A DNA stretch of 64,000 nt from the NCBI GenBank assembly GCA_965205535.1, contig CBDBHH010000005.1, positions 1,550,001 to 1,614,000 of the forward strand, read 5' to 3'. The notes beneath the pieces were generated by a model. It did no database searches and was not told where the DNA came from. It saw nothing but the letters and a program-made list of their open reading frames with translations. This stretch comes from UBA8079 sp965205535 (GTDB lineage: Bacteria; Pseudomonadota; Alphaproteobacteria; UBA6615). The translations under genes were made by a program, and so were the position numbers. Position 1 is the first letter of the stretch; every line of letters starts with the position of its first letter. Shown here in pieces: positions 41,959 to 50,650 of the stretch.

Positions 41959-42871
41959 GCTCAGAAATTTTCTCGATCTGGACCAGATCGACGCCGCCAT
42001 ATTGCGGGACATCATCGATGTCAGCGCCCGGATAAAGGCATCCGGCGAACGTACCCCGCTGCTCGCCGACCGGACGCTCGCGATGGTCTTCGAGAAGCCG
42101 AGCACGCGCACCCGGGTGTCATTCGAAGTGGCGATGCAGACGCTCGGCGGCAATGTCGTCCTGCTCGAACCGAACGGTTCTCAGCTCGGCCGCGGCGAGA
42201 CCGTGGCCGATACGGCGCGCATCCTGTCCCAATATGTCGATGTCATCATGTACCGGACGTCGTCGGTGGCGAACCTCGAGGAGATGGCGGGCGCGGCAAC
42301 CGTGCCGGTGATCAACGGGCTGACGGATCGGTCACACCCGTGCCAGATCATGGCCGATATCATGACCTTCGAAGAGGAAGTCGGCCCGATCGCAGGCAAG
42401 GTGGTTGCGTGGAGCGGCGACAGCAACAACGTCGCAAACTCCTGGATTCATGCCGCCGTCCATTTCGGCTTCGAGTTTCGTGTCGCGTCGCCGCCGGATT
42501 TGCGCCCGCCACAGGATATTCTCGACTGGGCCAGCGCGAACGGCGGCAATATTTCCGTCGGGGATGATCCGGTCGCCGCCGTGTCGGGCGCGGACTGCGT
42601 GGTCACCGATACCTGGGTATCCATGGGTGACAAGAAAGCCGACAAACGCCGGGCATTGCTCGCACCGTATCGTGTTGATGCGGCGTTGATGGCAAAGGCC
42701 GGGCCCGGGGCCGTGTTCATGCATTGTCTGCCGGTCTATCGCGGTGACGAGGTGACGGTCGACATTGTGGATGGCCCGCAATCGGTTGTCTGGACCGAAG
42801 CCGGGAACCGGCTCCACGCACAGAAGGGAATTCTTCTCTGGTGCCTGCTTGGGAGCACGGCCTTTGCCTGA
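41951..42871 (+). CDS. argF: ornithine carbamoyltransferase
   Basis: 306 residues. Carbamoyl-phosphate motif PSTRTRVSFE, DRSHPCQIMADIMT, and the ornithine-side FMHCLPVYRGDEVT. Converts ornithine plus carbamoyl phosphate to citrulline. Starts inside argD's last codons, and its own stop overlaps the Hsp33 TTG by 8 bases, so the three are translationally coupled. Confidence 0.95.
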   Translation: MPELRNFLDLDQIDAAILRDIIDVSARIKASGERTPLLADRTLAMVFEKPSTRTRVSFEVAMQTLGGNVVLLEPNGSQLGRGETVADTARILSQYVDVIMYRTSSVANLEEMAGAATVPVINGLTDRSHPCQIMADIMTFEEEVGPIAGKVVAWSGDSNNVANSWIHAAVHFGFEFRVASPPDLRPPQDILDWASANGGNISVGDDPVAAVSGADCVVTDTWVSMGDKKADKRRALLAPYRVDAALMAKAGPGAVFMHCLPVYRGDEVTVDIVDGPQSVVWTEAGNRLHAQKGILLWCLLGSTAFA

Positions 42872-43880
42872 TGCGGGTGGTGAACCCGATCGGCGCGGAC
42901 CGGACCGGCCGGTGGATGATCTGATCCAGCCGTTTCAGCTGGAATCCGGTGATGACGGTGAAGCAAAGCTGAGTGGCCGCCTGGCGCGGCTCGGTGATGC
43001 TGTCGATGACGCTTTGAACCGGCACGACTATCCCGAACCGGTCGCGGAGTTGCTCGGTGAGGCGCTGGCGCTGAGCGCCACGCTGGCGGGCGCGCTCAAG
43101 TTCGACGGTATATTCACCCTGCAAATACAAGGCGACGGCCCGGTGTCCCTGCTGTTGGCGGATGTACAGACCGCGGACGGGGCCGAACGTTATCTGGTCC
43201 GCGGTTATGCGAAGTATGATGACGCGGCCCTGGAGGCGCATGCGGCAGGCGACAGCCTTCTTGGAAAGGGATACTTTGCACTCACCGTCGACCAGGGAAC
43301 CCACACGGACCGCTATCAGGGCACGGTCGAAATCACAGGCACTACCCTGGCGGAATGCGCCCAGCACTATTTCCGTCAATCTCAGCAGATGGATGCCGCT
43401 ATCACCGTGTCGGCGGGGCGCACGGGGCCGGATGGCGCGTGGCGCGCGGGTGCCATAATGGTGCAGCGGATCGCCGACGATCCCAATCTCCAACTCCCGT
43501 CGGATGACGGGGATGACACCTGGCGCCGGGTGATGATGCTCATGGCGACGGGAACCGAAACCGAGATGCTGGATCCCGCGTTGAGCGCCGAGCGCTATCT
43601 GTTTCGTCTTTTCCACGAGGAAGGTGTGCGCGTGACCGACCCTCGGCCTGTCGCCCGGGGGTGCCGTTGTTCCTCGGAACGGGTGTTCAATGTCCTGGTC
43701 CAGTTGCCGCGCGAGGATCTTCACGACCTGGCGGTTGATGGCAATCTCGAGGTGACTTGTGAGTTTTGTAGTGAGATCTACAGCTTTACACCCGAGGCCG
43801 TAGAGGCGCACGCGGCGGAAAACACCGCCGGACAAACCACCAACCCCGTCATCGAATCGCCCGAATCTCCCGCTAAGTGA
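42864..43880 (+). CDS. hslO: redox-regulated chaperone Hsp33
   Basis: About 338 residues. DDLIQPFQLESGDDGEAKLSGRLARLG, SATLAGALKFDGIFTLQIQGDGPVSLLLADV and a C-terminal zinc site with cysteines in GCRCSSERV and VTCEFCSEIY (CxC...CxxC), the oxidation-sensing switch. Start taken as TTG 42864, which has GGGAG 8 bases upstream and overlaps argF; GTG 42912 is the alternative. The argD-argF-hslO order is common in alphaproteobacteria. Confidence 0.9.
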   Translation: MPDAGGEPDRRGPDRPVDDLIQPFQLESGDDGEAKLSGRLARLGDAVDDALNRHDYPEPVAELLGEALALSATLAGALKFDGIFTLQIQGDGPVSLLLADVQTADGAERYLVRGYAKYDDAALEAHAAGDSLLGKGYFALTVDQGTHTDRYQGTVEITGTTLAECAQHYFRQSQQMDAAITVSAGRTGPDGAWRAGAIMVQRIADDPNLQLPSDDGDDTWRRVMMLMATGTETEMLDPALSAERYLFRLFHEEGVRVTDPRPVARGCRCSSERVFNVLVQLPREDLHDLAVDGNLEVTCEFCSEIYSFTPEAVEAHAAENTAGQTTNPVIESPESPAK

Positions 43881-43923
43881 TCTATTAGAGATCGATTTTC
43901 GGGGTAACCGGGGAGGTTGGTTC

Positions 43924-44523
43924 ATGTACCGATTTAACAGGCGCACCGCGTTGGCCGGGCTGTCGGGCCTCATTCTTGCCGCGTGTACGACGCCGGCTCC
44001 TACCCCCCAGTTTCCCGAACTCACCTTCAACCATCTGCCGCTCATTCGTCTCGATGCCGCGACGCTGGAGATCGTGGATGAATTCAAGTCGCCATTCGCC
44101 GCACCCAATGTCGAGCATCTGATGCCCGTGTCGCCGGCGGTGGCCATGCGGCGCTGGGCGACGGACCGGCTCAAGCCGGTTGGCAGCGGCGGGCAGATCA
44201 TTTTCACGATCGCCGATGCGGGTGTCATCGAAACAGCCCTGGCGCCGACACGCGGGGTGCGCGGTGTCGTCACCAAGGACCAGTCCGAGCGTTATGACGC
44301 CAAGCTGCTTGTTCGTATTTCCGTGGATGGTGGCGACAATCGCCGCCGCGGCGAAGTGAGTGCGGACGCGATGCGCAGCCGTACCGTGATCGAGGGCATT
44401 TCTCTGAATGAGCGCGAAGAAATCTGGTTCCAGATGACGGAAGAGCTGGTCACCGATATGAACGAAGAGCTCGACACCGCTATTCGCTCCTTCCTGCAGC
44501 CGTTTCTGGTGGCCACGCCCTAG
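43924..44523 (+). CDS. lipoprotein of unknown function
   Basis: 199 residues. Signal RRTALAGLSGLILAACTTPAPTP with lipobox LAAC. The mature part has PVSPAVAMRRWATDRLKPVGSGGQIIFTIADAGVIE and a regular beta pattern, and resembles uncharacterised alphaproteobacterial lipoproteins that follow hslO. GGGGAGG lies 7 bases before the ATG. Probably outer-membrane anchored. Confidence 0.8.
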   Translation: MYRFNRRTALAGLSGLILAACTTPAPTPQFPELTFNHLPLIRLDAATLEIVDEFKSPFAAPNVEHLMPVSPAVAMRRWATDRLKPVGSGGQIIFTIADAGVIETALAPTRGVRGVVTKDQSERYDAKLLVRISVDGGDNRRRGEVSADAMRSRTVIEGISLNEREEIWFQMTEELVTDMNEELDTAIRSFLQPFLVATP

Positions 44524-44562
44524 AGTCTGCACCCAGCCGTCTGGCGGTCAGGGAATCGGCGC

Positions 44563-45753
44563 TCAGGGAATTGGTGCTCCGGCCACACACCAATCCTGTA
44601 ACCGGTTGAGGAACGTCGCACAGGCGTCCAGTTCCTTTTCGGCAATCCATTCATCGGCTTGATGCGCCTGTGCGATATCGCCCGGGCCGCAAAGGACCGT
44701 GGGAATTCCATGCTGCTGGAACTGGCTGGCGTCGGCTACATAGGCAGCCGTGTGTGTGGCGTTCGCCCCGGTCAGGTGACGCACGAGGCGCTCGGCCGGT
44801 GAGCCCGGATCTGCACGCAATGGCGGCACGGCCGCGAGCGGTGACAGATGCACATCGCCATCCGGATGGACGGACTTGATTCGCGGGCGCAGTTCGTCGT
44901 CCAGATAGGTTCTTACCCGGGCCTCGATCGCGTCCGCGTCGGCCTCGGGCAGGGGGCGAAATTCCCACGACACCGTGCAGCGTTCGGCGATGATATTCAG
45001 CGCCTCACCGCCTGCGATCTGGCCGACATTGAATGTGGTCCAGGGCGGGGTGAACCCGCTTTTGGGCATCGCGGCTGCCTTGGCTTCCGCGGCCATGGCG
45101 GACAGGAAGGCAATGAAATCAGCGGCGAAACCGATGGCGTTTGCGCCAAGATGCGGCGCGCTGGAATGGGCCGCGACACCGGTGAAGACTGTCTCGAAAC
45201 CGCGGATACCCTTATGGGCGGTGACAATCTGCATTTTTGTGGGTTCGCCGACAATCGTGAGAGCCGGCATCGGCACGGCGTCACCCAGTCGTGCGATCAT
45301 CCGCCCGACACCCCGGCACCCGACCTCTTCGTCATAGGACAGGGCGATGTGGACCGGCGTTTGCAACTCTGCGGCCGCAAGTGCGGGTACCTTGTCGAGC
45401 ACCGCGGCGATGAACCCCTTCATGTCCGCCGATCCACGCGCATACTGGCGGGCCTCGCCGTCGACATGTCGTGCCGTCAGCTCGAACGGATCGCTGGTCC
45501 AGTCCTGACCGGTTACCGGCACCACGTCGGTATGGCCGGAAAGGACCACGCCGCCCTCGCGGTCGGGTCCGATCGTGGCCAGCAGGTTCGACTTGGCGCC
45601 GTCGTCGCTTTCGATGCGCTGGGATTGCACCCCGTGGCGCGCCAGATAGTCCTCAATGAACGAGATCAGATCGAGATTTGACCTGTGAGATGTCGTGTCG
45701 AAGCCGACCAGTTGGGCCAATAACTCGATGGTGCGGCTCGGCGCATCCGGCAT
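44563..45753 (-). CDS. argE: acetylornithine deacetylase
   Basis: 396 residues, M20 dinuclear zinc peptidase family. Metal ligands in VVLSGHTDVVPV and YARGSADMKGF, catalytic Glu in DEEVGCRGVGRMI, and HTAAYVADASQF with VLCGPGDIAQAHQADEWI. Removes acetate from N-acetylornithine. It starts 2 bases after the TrkH stop, so both are read together. The 3' end sits in a 15-bp tandem duplication spanning the stop. Confidence 0.9.
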   Translation of the reverse strand: MPDAPSRTIELLAQLVGFDTTSHRSNLDLISFIEDYLARHGVQSQRIESDDGAKSNLLATIGPDREGGVVLSGHTDVVPVTGQDWTSDPFELTARHVDGEARQYARGSADMKGFIAAVLDKVPALAAAELQTPVHIALSYDEEVGCRGVGRMIARLGDAVPMPALTIVGEPTKMQIVTAHKGIRGFETVFTGVAAHSSAPHLGANAIGFAADFIAFLSAMAAEAKAAAMPKSGFTPPWTTFNVGQIAGGEALNIIAERCTVSWEFRPLPEADADAIEARVRTYLDDELRPRIKSVHPDGDVHLSPLAAVPPLRADPGSPAERLVRHLTGANATHTAAYVADASQFQQHGIPTVLCGPGDIAQAHQADEWIAEKELDACATFLNRLQDWCVAGAPIP

Positions 45754-45755
45754 GA

Positions 45756-47204
45756 TCAGCTTCTCCAGAATGCTGGCGTCAGGATGACCAGAACCGTAAA
45801 CAGCTCAAGCCGCCCGAGCAGCATGCCGGCCGAAAGCATCCATTTTGCCGCGTCGGGCAAATCCGCAAACGAGCCCATCGGGCCGATCGTGGGCCCGAGG
45901 CCCGGTCCGACGTTCGAGATCGCCGTCGCGGCACCGGACAGGCTCGTCAGGAAGTCCAGTCCGAGCGCGCTCAGGCCTAGGGCCAGAAGAATGAAAACGA
46001 GGATGTAGAAGAACACAAAACCGAGGACCGACAGGGCGATCTCTTCGGTGATCGGGTTTCGATTGTAGTGTGGAATGAACACGCCGTGCGGTTGCAGCAG
46101 GCGTTTGATATGCATCGTCGCGATGGCGTAGAGCACCTGGAAACGGAATATCTTGATCCCGCAGGTGGTCGAACCCGCACAGCCACCGATAAACATGATC
46201 ACGAAAAACACGATCAACGCGAAGCTGCCCCAGTTGTCGAACGCGGCGGATACGTATCCGGTCCCCGTGACAATCGACACGCCGTTGAAGGTTGCAGTGC
46301 GGATGGATGCGCCGAGCGGCATGTCCTGGGCGAGGTACAGACTGGCGCTCAGGATCGCCATGATTGCCACGACGATGGCCAGGAACCAGCAGACCTGGGA
46401 ATCGTGCAGCAATCCCGTGGGTCGGCCACGCGCCGCCTGAAGATAGAGAACGAATGGCAGGGACCCGACGATCATGAAAACGATGGCGATGATGTCGATG
46501 CCGGTTCTGTCGAACACGCCGATGCTGTTGTCGGAGGTCGAAAATCCGCCGGTTGCAATCGTCGTCATGGCGTGGGCAATGGCATCGAAGCCGGGCATGC
46601 CGGCCAGCCAGTAGCCGAGCGCACAAACAAGGGTCAGCGCCAGATAGATCGATCCGATCGCTGTCGATGTCTGGGCCGCGCGGGGCAGGACCTTCTCGGA
46701 GGTGTCAGAGCTTTCAAGCCGGAATATCTGCATGCCGCCGACCTGCAGCATCGGGAGGACGGCAATCGCCATGACGATGATACCGATGCCGCCGAGCCAC
46801 TGGAGCAGCGCGCGCCAGAGCAGGATTCCAGGCGGCGCGGAGTCGAGCCCGATGATCACCGTGGAGCCGGTCGTGGTAATCCCCGACATCGCCTCGAAAA
46901 ACGCATCGGCGAAGCTCAAATTCAGGCCCGCGAACACGAACGGCAATGCCGCGAACACGGTCAGGCCGAGCCAGCTTGCCGTGGTCAGGACAAAGGCTTC
47001 GCGGATGCCGACCTTCATGTCGCCGCCGCGCATTGTCAGGATCAGCGAGACGCCGATAAACAACGTCAGACCCGCGGAGGCGAGGAAGACCTGCCAATCG
47101 TCGTTGCCGCTCGCCGCATCGACCAGCGCCGGCAGAAACATGGCGATGGACAATGTCGTGAGCAGAATGCCCAGAATGAAGAGAATGGGTCGGAAATCTA
47201 GCAC
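45756..47204 (-). CDS. trkH: TrkH-type potassium uptake protein
   Basis: 482 residues, about 10 helices with repeated M1-P-M2 units. Selectivity-filter-like glycine segments: MSGITTTGSTV, TTIATGGFSTSD, NGVSIVTGTGYVSAAF and GPTIGPMGSF. Forms the K+-translocating subunit with a cytoplasmic TrkA-like partner not seen here. Starts with GTG at 47204. Upstream of argE in the same direction. Confidence 0.9.
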   Translation of the reverse strand: MLDFRPILFILGILLTTLSIAMFLPALVDAASGNDDWQVFLASAGLTLFIGVSLILTMRGGDMKVGIREAFVLTTASWLGLTVFAALPFVFAGLNLSFADAFFEAMSGITTTGSTVIIGLDSAPPGILLWRALLQWLGGIGIIVMAIAVLPMLQVGGMQIFRLESSDTSEKVLPRAAQTSTAIGSIYLALTLVCALGYWLAGMPGFDAIAHAMTTIATGGFSTSDNSIGVFDRTGIDIIAIVFMIVGSLPFVLYLQAARGRPTGLLHDSQVCWFLAIVVAIMAILSASLYLAQDMPLGASIRTATFNGVSIVTGTGYVSAAFDNWGSFALIVFFVIMFIGGCAGSTTCGIKIFRFQVLYAIATMHIKRLLQPHGVFIPHYNRNPITEEIALSVLGFVFFYILVFILLALGLSALGLDFLTSLSGAATAISNVGPGLGPTIGPMGSFADLPDAAKWMLSAGMLLGRLELFTVLVILTPAFWRS

Positions 47205-47312
47205 GTGGATCTCTCGTGGCCCGGTTGATGCCCGTGGTCTGAATACGCCGACGGGCGGGTGTGCGGCGGATGATTGGTGAAAAGCGGCAGTCTGTCCAGC
47301 GCGACAATCAGA

Positions 47313-47930
47313 TCAGGATGATGAACCCGGCTGGATGTTCCCGATAAACGACAGAAACTCGCGCCGCGTATCCGAGGATTCACGAAATGCGCCCAGCATC
47401 CGGCTGGTCACCATGACCACGCCCGGTTTGTGAACGCCGCGGGTCGTCATGCACTGATGTTCTGCCTCGATGACGACCGCGACACCCTTCGGGTGCAGCA
47501 CGTCGTTGATGCAATTGGCGATCTGGGCGGTAAGTTTTTCTTGAATCTGCAATCGCTTGGCATAGGCCTCGGCGACCCGCGCGAGCTTGCTTATGCCGAC
47601 GACGCGATTCTGCGGCAGGTAGCCGATATGAATCTTGCCGAGGATCGGTGCCAGATGATGTTCGCAATAGGATTCGAGCCGGATGTCGCGCAACACGACC
47701 ATCTCGTCATAGCCCTCGACTTCCTCGAAGGTGCGCTCCAGATAGGCGAGCGGATCCTCGCGGTATCCAGCGAAAAATTCCTCGAACGCGCGTGCCACGC
47801 GGGCCGGCGTATCGACCAGACCCTCGCGTGCGGGGTCGTCGCCGGCCCAGCGCAGAAGTGTGCGGACGGCGTCTTCGGCCTGGGCGCGGTCTGGCGCTGG
47901 CATCGTGTTTCCCGGCTTATCGTCTGGCAT
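47313..47930 (-). CDS. folE: GTP cyclohydrolase I
   Basis: 205 residues. First step of folate/pterin synthesis, GTP to dihydroneopterin triphosphate plus formate. The zinc site is YCEHHLAPILGKIHIGYLP and EAEHQCMTTRGVHKPG; QIQEKLTAQIANCI and FLSFIG match the family. The start ATG 47930 has GGAAGA close upstream. Convergent neighbours are not evident; apaG is upstream in the same direction. Confidence 0.95.
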   Translation of the reverse strand: MPDDKPGNTMPAPDRAQAEDAVRTLLRWAGDDPAREGLVDTPARVARAFEEFFAGYREDPLAYLERTFEEVEGYDEMVVLRDIRLESYCEHHLAPILGKIHIGYLPQNRVVGISKLARVAEAYAKRLQIQEKLTAQIANCINDVLHPKGVAVVIEAEHQCMTTRGVHKPGVVMVTSRMLGAFRESSDTRREFLSFIGNIQPGSSS

Positions 47931-47974
47931 GGTCTCTTCCGATTTGTCCGGCCGCGAAGCGGCGGGTGCGAAAG

Positions 47975-48391
47975 TCAGTTCGGTCGTACGACCTGGTGCG
48001 GGCTGTCGAGTGAGAACGCCGGAATGTTGATTTCGAGCAAATCACCGTCATCGGTCTGCATCTGGTAAGAGCCAACCATGATCCCCGAGGGCGTGGCGAG
48101 TGGCGTGCCGCTGGTATACTCGAAGGTTTCACCCGGCTCCAGAACCGGTTGTTCGCCGACAACGCCGGACCCGCGCACTTCCTGGACAAGCCCGTTGGCG
48201 TCGGTGATGTGCCAGTAGCGCGAACGCAGCTGCACGGTGTCGGGTCCGCAATTCTCGATGCGCACCTGATAAGCCCATACGAAATGGTCCTCGTCGGGCT
48301 CCGACTGGTCCTCGAGGAATATAGGTGTCACCGTGACCGAGATGTCCTTGGTTGTCTGGTTGTACATCTGGTCGTAGATCTGTTCGTACAT
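47975..48391 (-). CDS. apaG: ApaG (Co2+/Mg2+ efflux-associated) protein
   Basis: 138 residues, single beta-sandwich (DUF525). FVWAYQVRIENCGPDTVQLRSRYWHITDANG and EYTSGTPLATPSGIMVGSYQM are diagnostic. ATG 48391 is taken; ATG 48367 is also possible because the N-terminus is built from three 12-bp repeats that each encode M/I-Y-x-Q. Upstream lies tRNA-Gly on the other strand. Confidence 0.9.
   Translation of the reverse strand: MYEQIYDQMYNQTTKDISVTVTPIFLEDQSEPDEDHFVWAYQVRIENCGPDTVQLRSRYWHITDANGLVQEVRGSGVVGEQPVLEPGETFEYTSGTPLATPSGIMVGSYQMQTDDGDLLEINIPAFSLDSPHQVVRPN
48356..48391. repeat. three imperfect 12-bp tandem repeats at the apaG start
   Basis: Read on the minus strand the units are atgtacgaacag, atctacgaccag and atgtacaaccag (48391 down to 48356), each encoding M/I-Y-x-Q. 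Two of the three carry an ATG, so unit number could alter the N-terminus of ApaG. Confidence 0.6.
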
Positions 48392-48572
48392 CTGCTTGTG
48401 CCTGAATCCGGTGCTGTGCCGCACATTTGTGCGTCTCAACGCAAATTTCGGGGCGATTTGGCTACATGACGGCCCAAAAGTCCACCCTGTCAGCCTGTAA
48501 CATTGTTGCCATGGGCGCGCTGGTCCCGGTTGTGCGGCCGGAGGTCGTTCACTATAGAGTCGGCCTCCCAAT

Positions 48573-48646
48573 GCGGGTGTAGTTCAATGGTAGAACGGCA
48601 GCTTCCCAAGCTGCATACGAGGGTTCGATTCCCTTCACCCGCTCCA
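48573..48646 (+). tRNA. tRNA-Gly (anticodon CCC)
   Basis: 74 nt. Acceptor arms gcgggtg/cacccgc, anticodon arm gcagc/gctgc with loop ttcccaa and anticodon CCC, T loop ttcgatt, and an encoded CCA. Followed at about 70 bases by the monooxygenase gene; no second copy of its 3' end is seen in the window. Confidence 0.97.
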
Positions 48647-48715
48647 TTTACCCCAGAGCGTATAATCGCCGCGTGGCTGGCGATTTCGCAGGCGGGCGCG
48701 TAGCGGGACCGGGTG

Positions 48716-49915
48716 ATGGATACCCAGAAAATCGCGATAGCGGGTGGCGGCATCGGCGGGTTGTCCGCAGCGTTGGGCCTGTCCAACAAGGGATTCGACG
48801 TCGTCGTCCTGGAAAAGGCCTCGGAACTGGGAGAAATAGGCGCTGGAATCCAGCTCGGGCCGAATGCATTCCATGCGCTCGATTACTTCGGTGTCGGCAC
48901 CGCCGCCCGCGCGAAAGCCGTTTTCATCGACATGCTGCGCCTGATGGATGCGGTCAGCGGTGACGAAATCACACACATACCCCTCGATGAACCATTCCGG
49001 GAACGGTTCGGTAACCCTTATGCGGTGATTCACCGGGCGGACCTGCACGGCGTCCTTCTGGATGCCTGCCGGTCGCGCGAGAACATTGAGCTCCAGGTCA
49101 ATTCCGAAGTTGAGGGGTATGCCCATGAAACTGCCGGCGTATCGGTGCGGCTGGCCGGCGGCGCGCATGTTCGCGCTGACGTTCTGATCGGCGCAGACGG
49201 GCTTTGGTCGAATTTGCGCGGCAGCGTGGTCGGTGACGGGGCGCCGCGCGTGTCGGGGCATTCGACCTACCGGTCGGTGATCCCGTTTGCCCAGATGCCC
49301 GAGGAACTGCGCTGGAACGCCGCCACGCTATGGGCCGGGCCCAAATGCCATATCGTCCATTACCCGTTGTCCGACTGGAAGTATTTCAACCTCGTCGTCA
49401 CCTATCACAATGACGCCCCCGAGCCGGTCGCGGGCAAGCCGGTGTCGAAAGACGAAGTCCGTCAGGGCTTCGCCCATATTCATGAAAGCGCGCGACAGAT
49501 CATCGAGATCGGAAATGACTGGCGTGTATGGGTGCTCTGCGACCGCGAGCCGGTTGAGAACTGGGTCGATGGTCATGTGGCTTTGTTGGGCGATGCCGCC
49601 CATCCGATGATGCAGTACTACGCTCAGGGCGCATGTATGGCGATGGAGGATGCCGTGTGCCTGTCGCACAATCTCGACGCCCACCGTTCGGACCTGCACA
49701 AAGGCCTGGTGGCCTATCAGGACCAGCGCCTGGTGCGCACCGCGCGGGTCCAGATCGGGTCGCGCGAGATCGGCGACCTCGTCTTTCATGCTGACGGCAT
49801 GCACGCTCGGGTCCGGAACGAGATCATGGGTTCGATGAGTGTGGAAGATTACTATGACCGGCTGACCTGGCTTTACGGCAACACCGGGCTTAGTGCGAGC
49901 GTGGCGGCATCCTGA
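48716..49915 (+). CDS. FAD-dependent aromatic monooxygenase (salicylate/3-hydroxybenzoate hydroxylase-like)
   Basis: About 399 residues, class A flavin monooxygenase. FAD motif GGGIGGLSAALGLSNKGFDVVVLEK, DG motif VLIGADGLWSNLR and GD motif LLGDAAHPMMQYYAQGACMAMEDAVCLSHNL. Likely hydroxylates an aromatic acid with NAD(P)H. A GTG at 48713 directly precedes the ATG. It sits with the cupin protein below, probably an aromatic catabolic pair. Confidence 0.9.
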   Translation: MDTQKIAIAGGGIGGLSAALGLSNKGFDVVVLEKASELGEIGAGIQLGPNAFHALDYFGVGTAARAKAVFIDMLRLMDAVSGDEITHIPLDEPFRERFGNPYAVIHRADLHGVLLDACRSRENIELQVNSEVEGYAHETAGVSVRLAGGAHVRADVLIGADGLWSNLRGSVVGDGAPRVSGHSTYRSVIPFAQMPEELRWNAATLWAGPKCHIVHYPLSDWKYFNLVVTYHNDAPEPVAGKPVSKDEVRQGFAHIHESARQIIEIGNDWRVWVLCDREPVENWVDGHVALLGDAAHPMMQYYAQGACMAMEDAVCLSHNLDAHRSDLHKGLVAYQDQRLVRTARVQIGSREIGDLVFHADGMHARVRNEIMGSMSVEDYYDRLTWLYGNTGLSASVAAS

Positions 49916-49989
49916 CTCTCGGGTCGCGATCCCGTGACCTGACGTGGCATACTCGTTTCGCAGAAAAGCAAACGGATATGGAGGTCACG

Positions 49990-50568
49990 ATGAAAACACT
50001 CGATATATCCCCCGAGGAGATGCAGAGCCGTGTGTCCCGGTTTCGGGAACTGAAACCGCTTCGGGCAGCGGAGAGTCTCGACATTCCGCAGGAAGCCAAG
50101 GACGTCATCTACGCTCGCGAACTGCTTTCGGTAATCGGACTGGGTGGCACCGAAGACACGCCGGTCAATCAGGGGGCGCCGATCCAGGGGTCGGGCGGAA
50201 TCACCATGACCCATGCCGTGTGCCCGCCGGGCACCGGACCGGAGCTGCACAATCACCAGCAAACCTACGAGACTTTCACGGTGTTGCGGGGCCGGTTTGA
50301 AGTGACCTGGAACGACGACGGCGGACAGCGCGTCGAACTCGACGAGTTCGACACGATCTCGGTGCCGCCGGGTGTGTGCCGGGCATTCCGAAACATCGGT
50401 GACGATGAAGGCATCCTGCAGGTGGTGATCAGCGGCGGCGTTCACGACATGACGGATATCGCCTTTACACCGGCGATCGCGGAGAAATTGTCCGGCTTTG
50501 GCGATAACGTGGTCGAGCAGTTTGAAGAACGCGGTATGCGGTTTACCGCCGGGGTAGACGCCGCGTGA
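49990..50568 (+). CDS. cupin-domain protein
   Basis: About 192 residues. Cupin metal motif 1 is seen around GPELHNHQQTYETFTVLRGRFEVTW, with motif 2 near PPGVCRAFRNIG. The metal site has two of the usual histidines (H-x-H), so metal binding is likely. GGAGG lies 5 bases before the ATG at 49990. It follows the flavin monooxygenase. Specific reaction unknown. Confidence 0.82.
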   Translation: MKTLDISPEEMQSRVSRFRELKPLRAAESLDIPQEAKDVIYARELLSVIGLGGTEDTPVNQGAPIQGSGGITMTHAVCPPGTGPELHNHQQTYETFTVLRGRFEVTWNDDGGQRVELDEFDTISVPPGVCRAFRNIGDDEGILQVVISGGVHDMTDIAFTPAIAEKLSGFGDNVVEQFEERGMRFTAGVDAA

Positions 50569-50650
50569 CAGCAGTGCCGTTTAGCAAGTAATCGAAAAGG
50601 GCGGCCCGCGCGGTGGTTTTGTCGGGCAACCCGTTTGAAGAGGGTGGTCG

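Noticed and set aside
48573..48646. tRNA-Gly as a second integration site
   Set aside because: No second copy of its 3' end and the downstream gene composition is ordinary.
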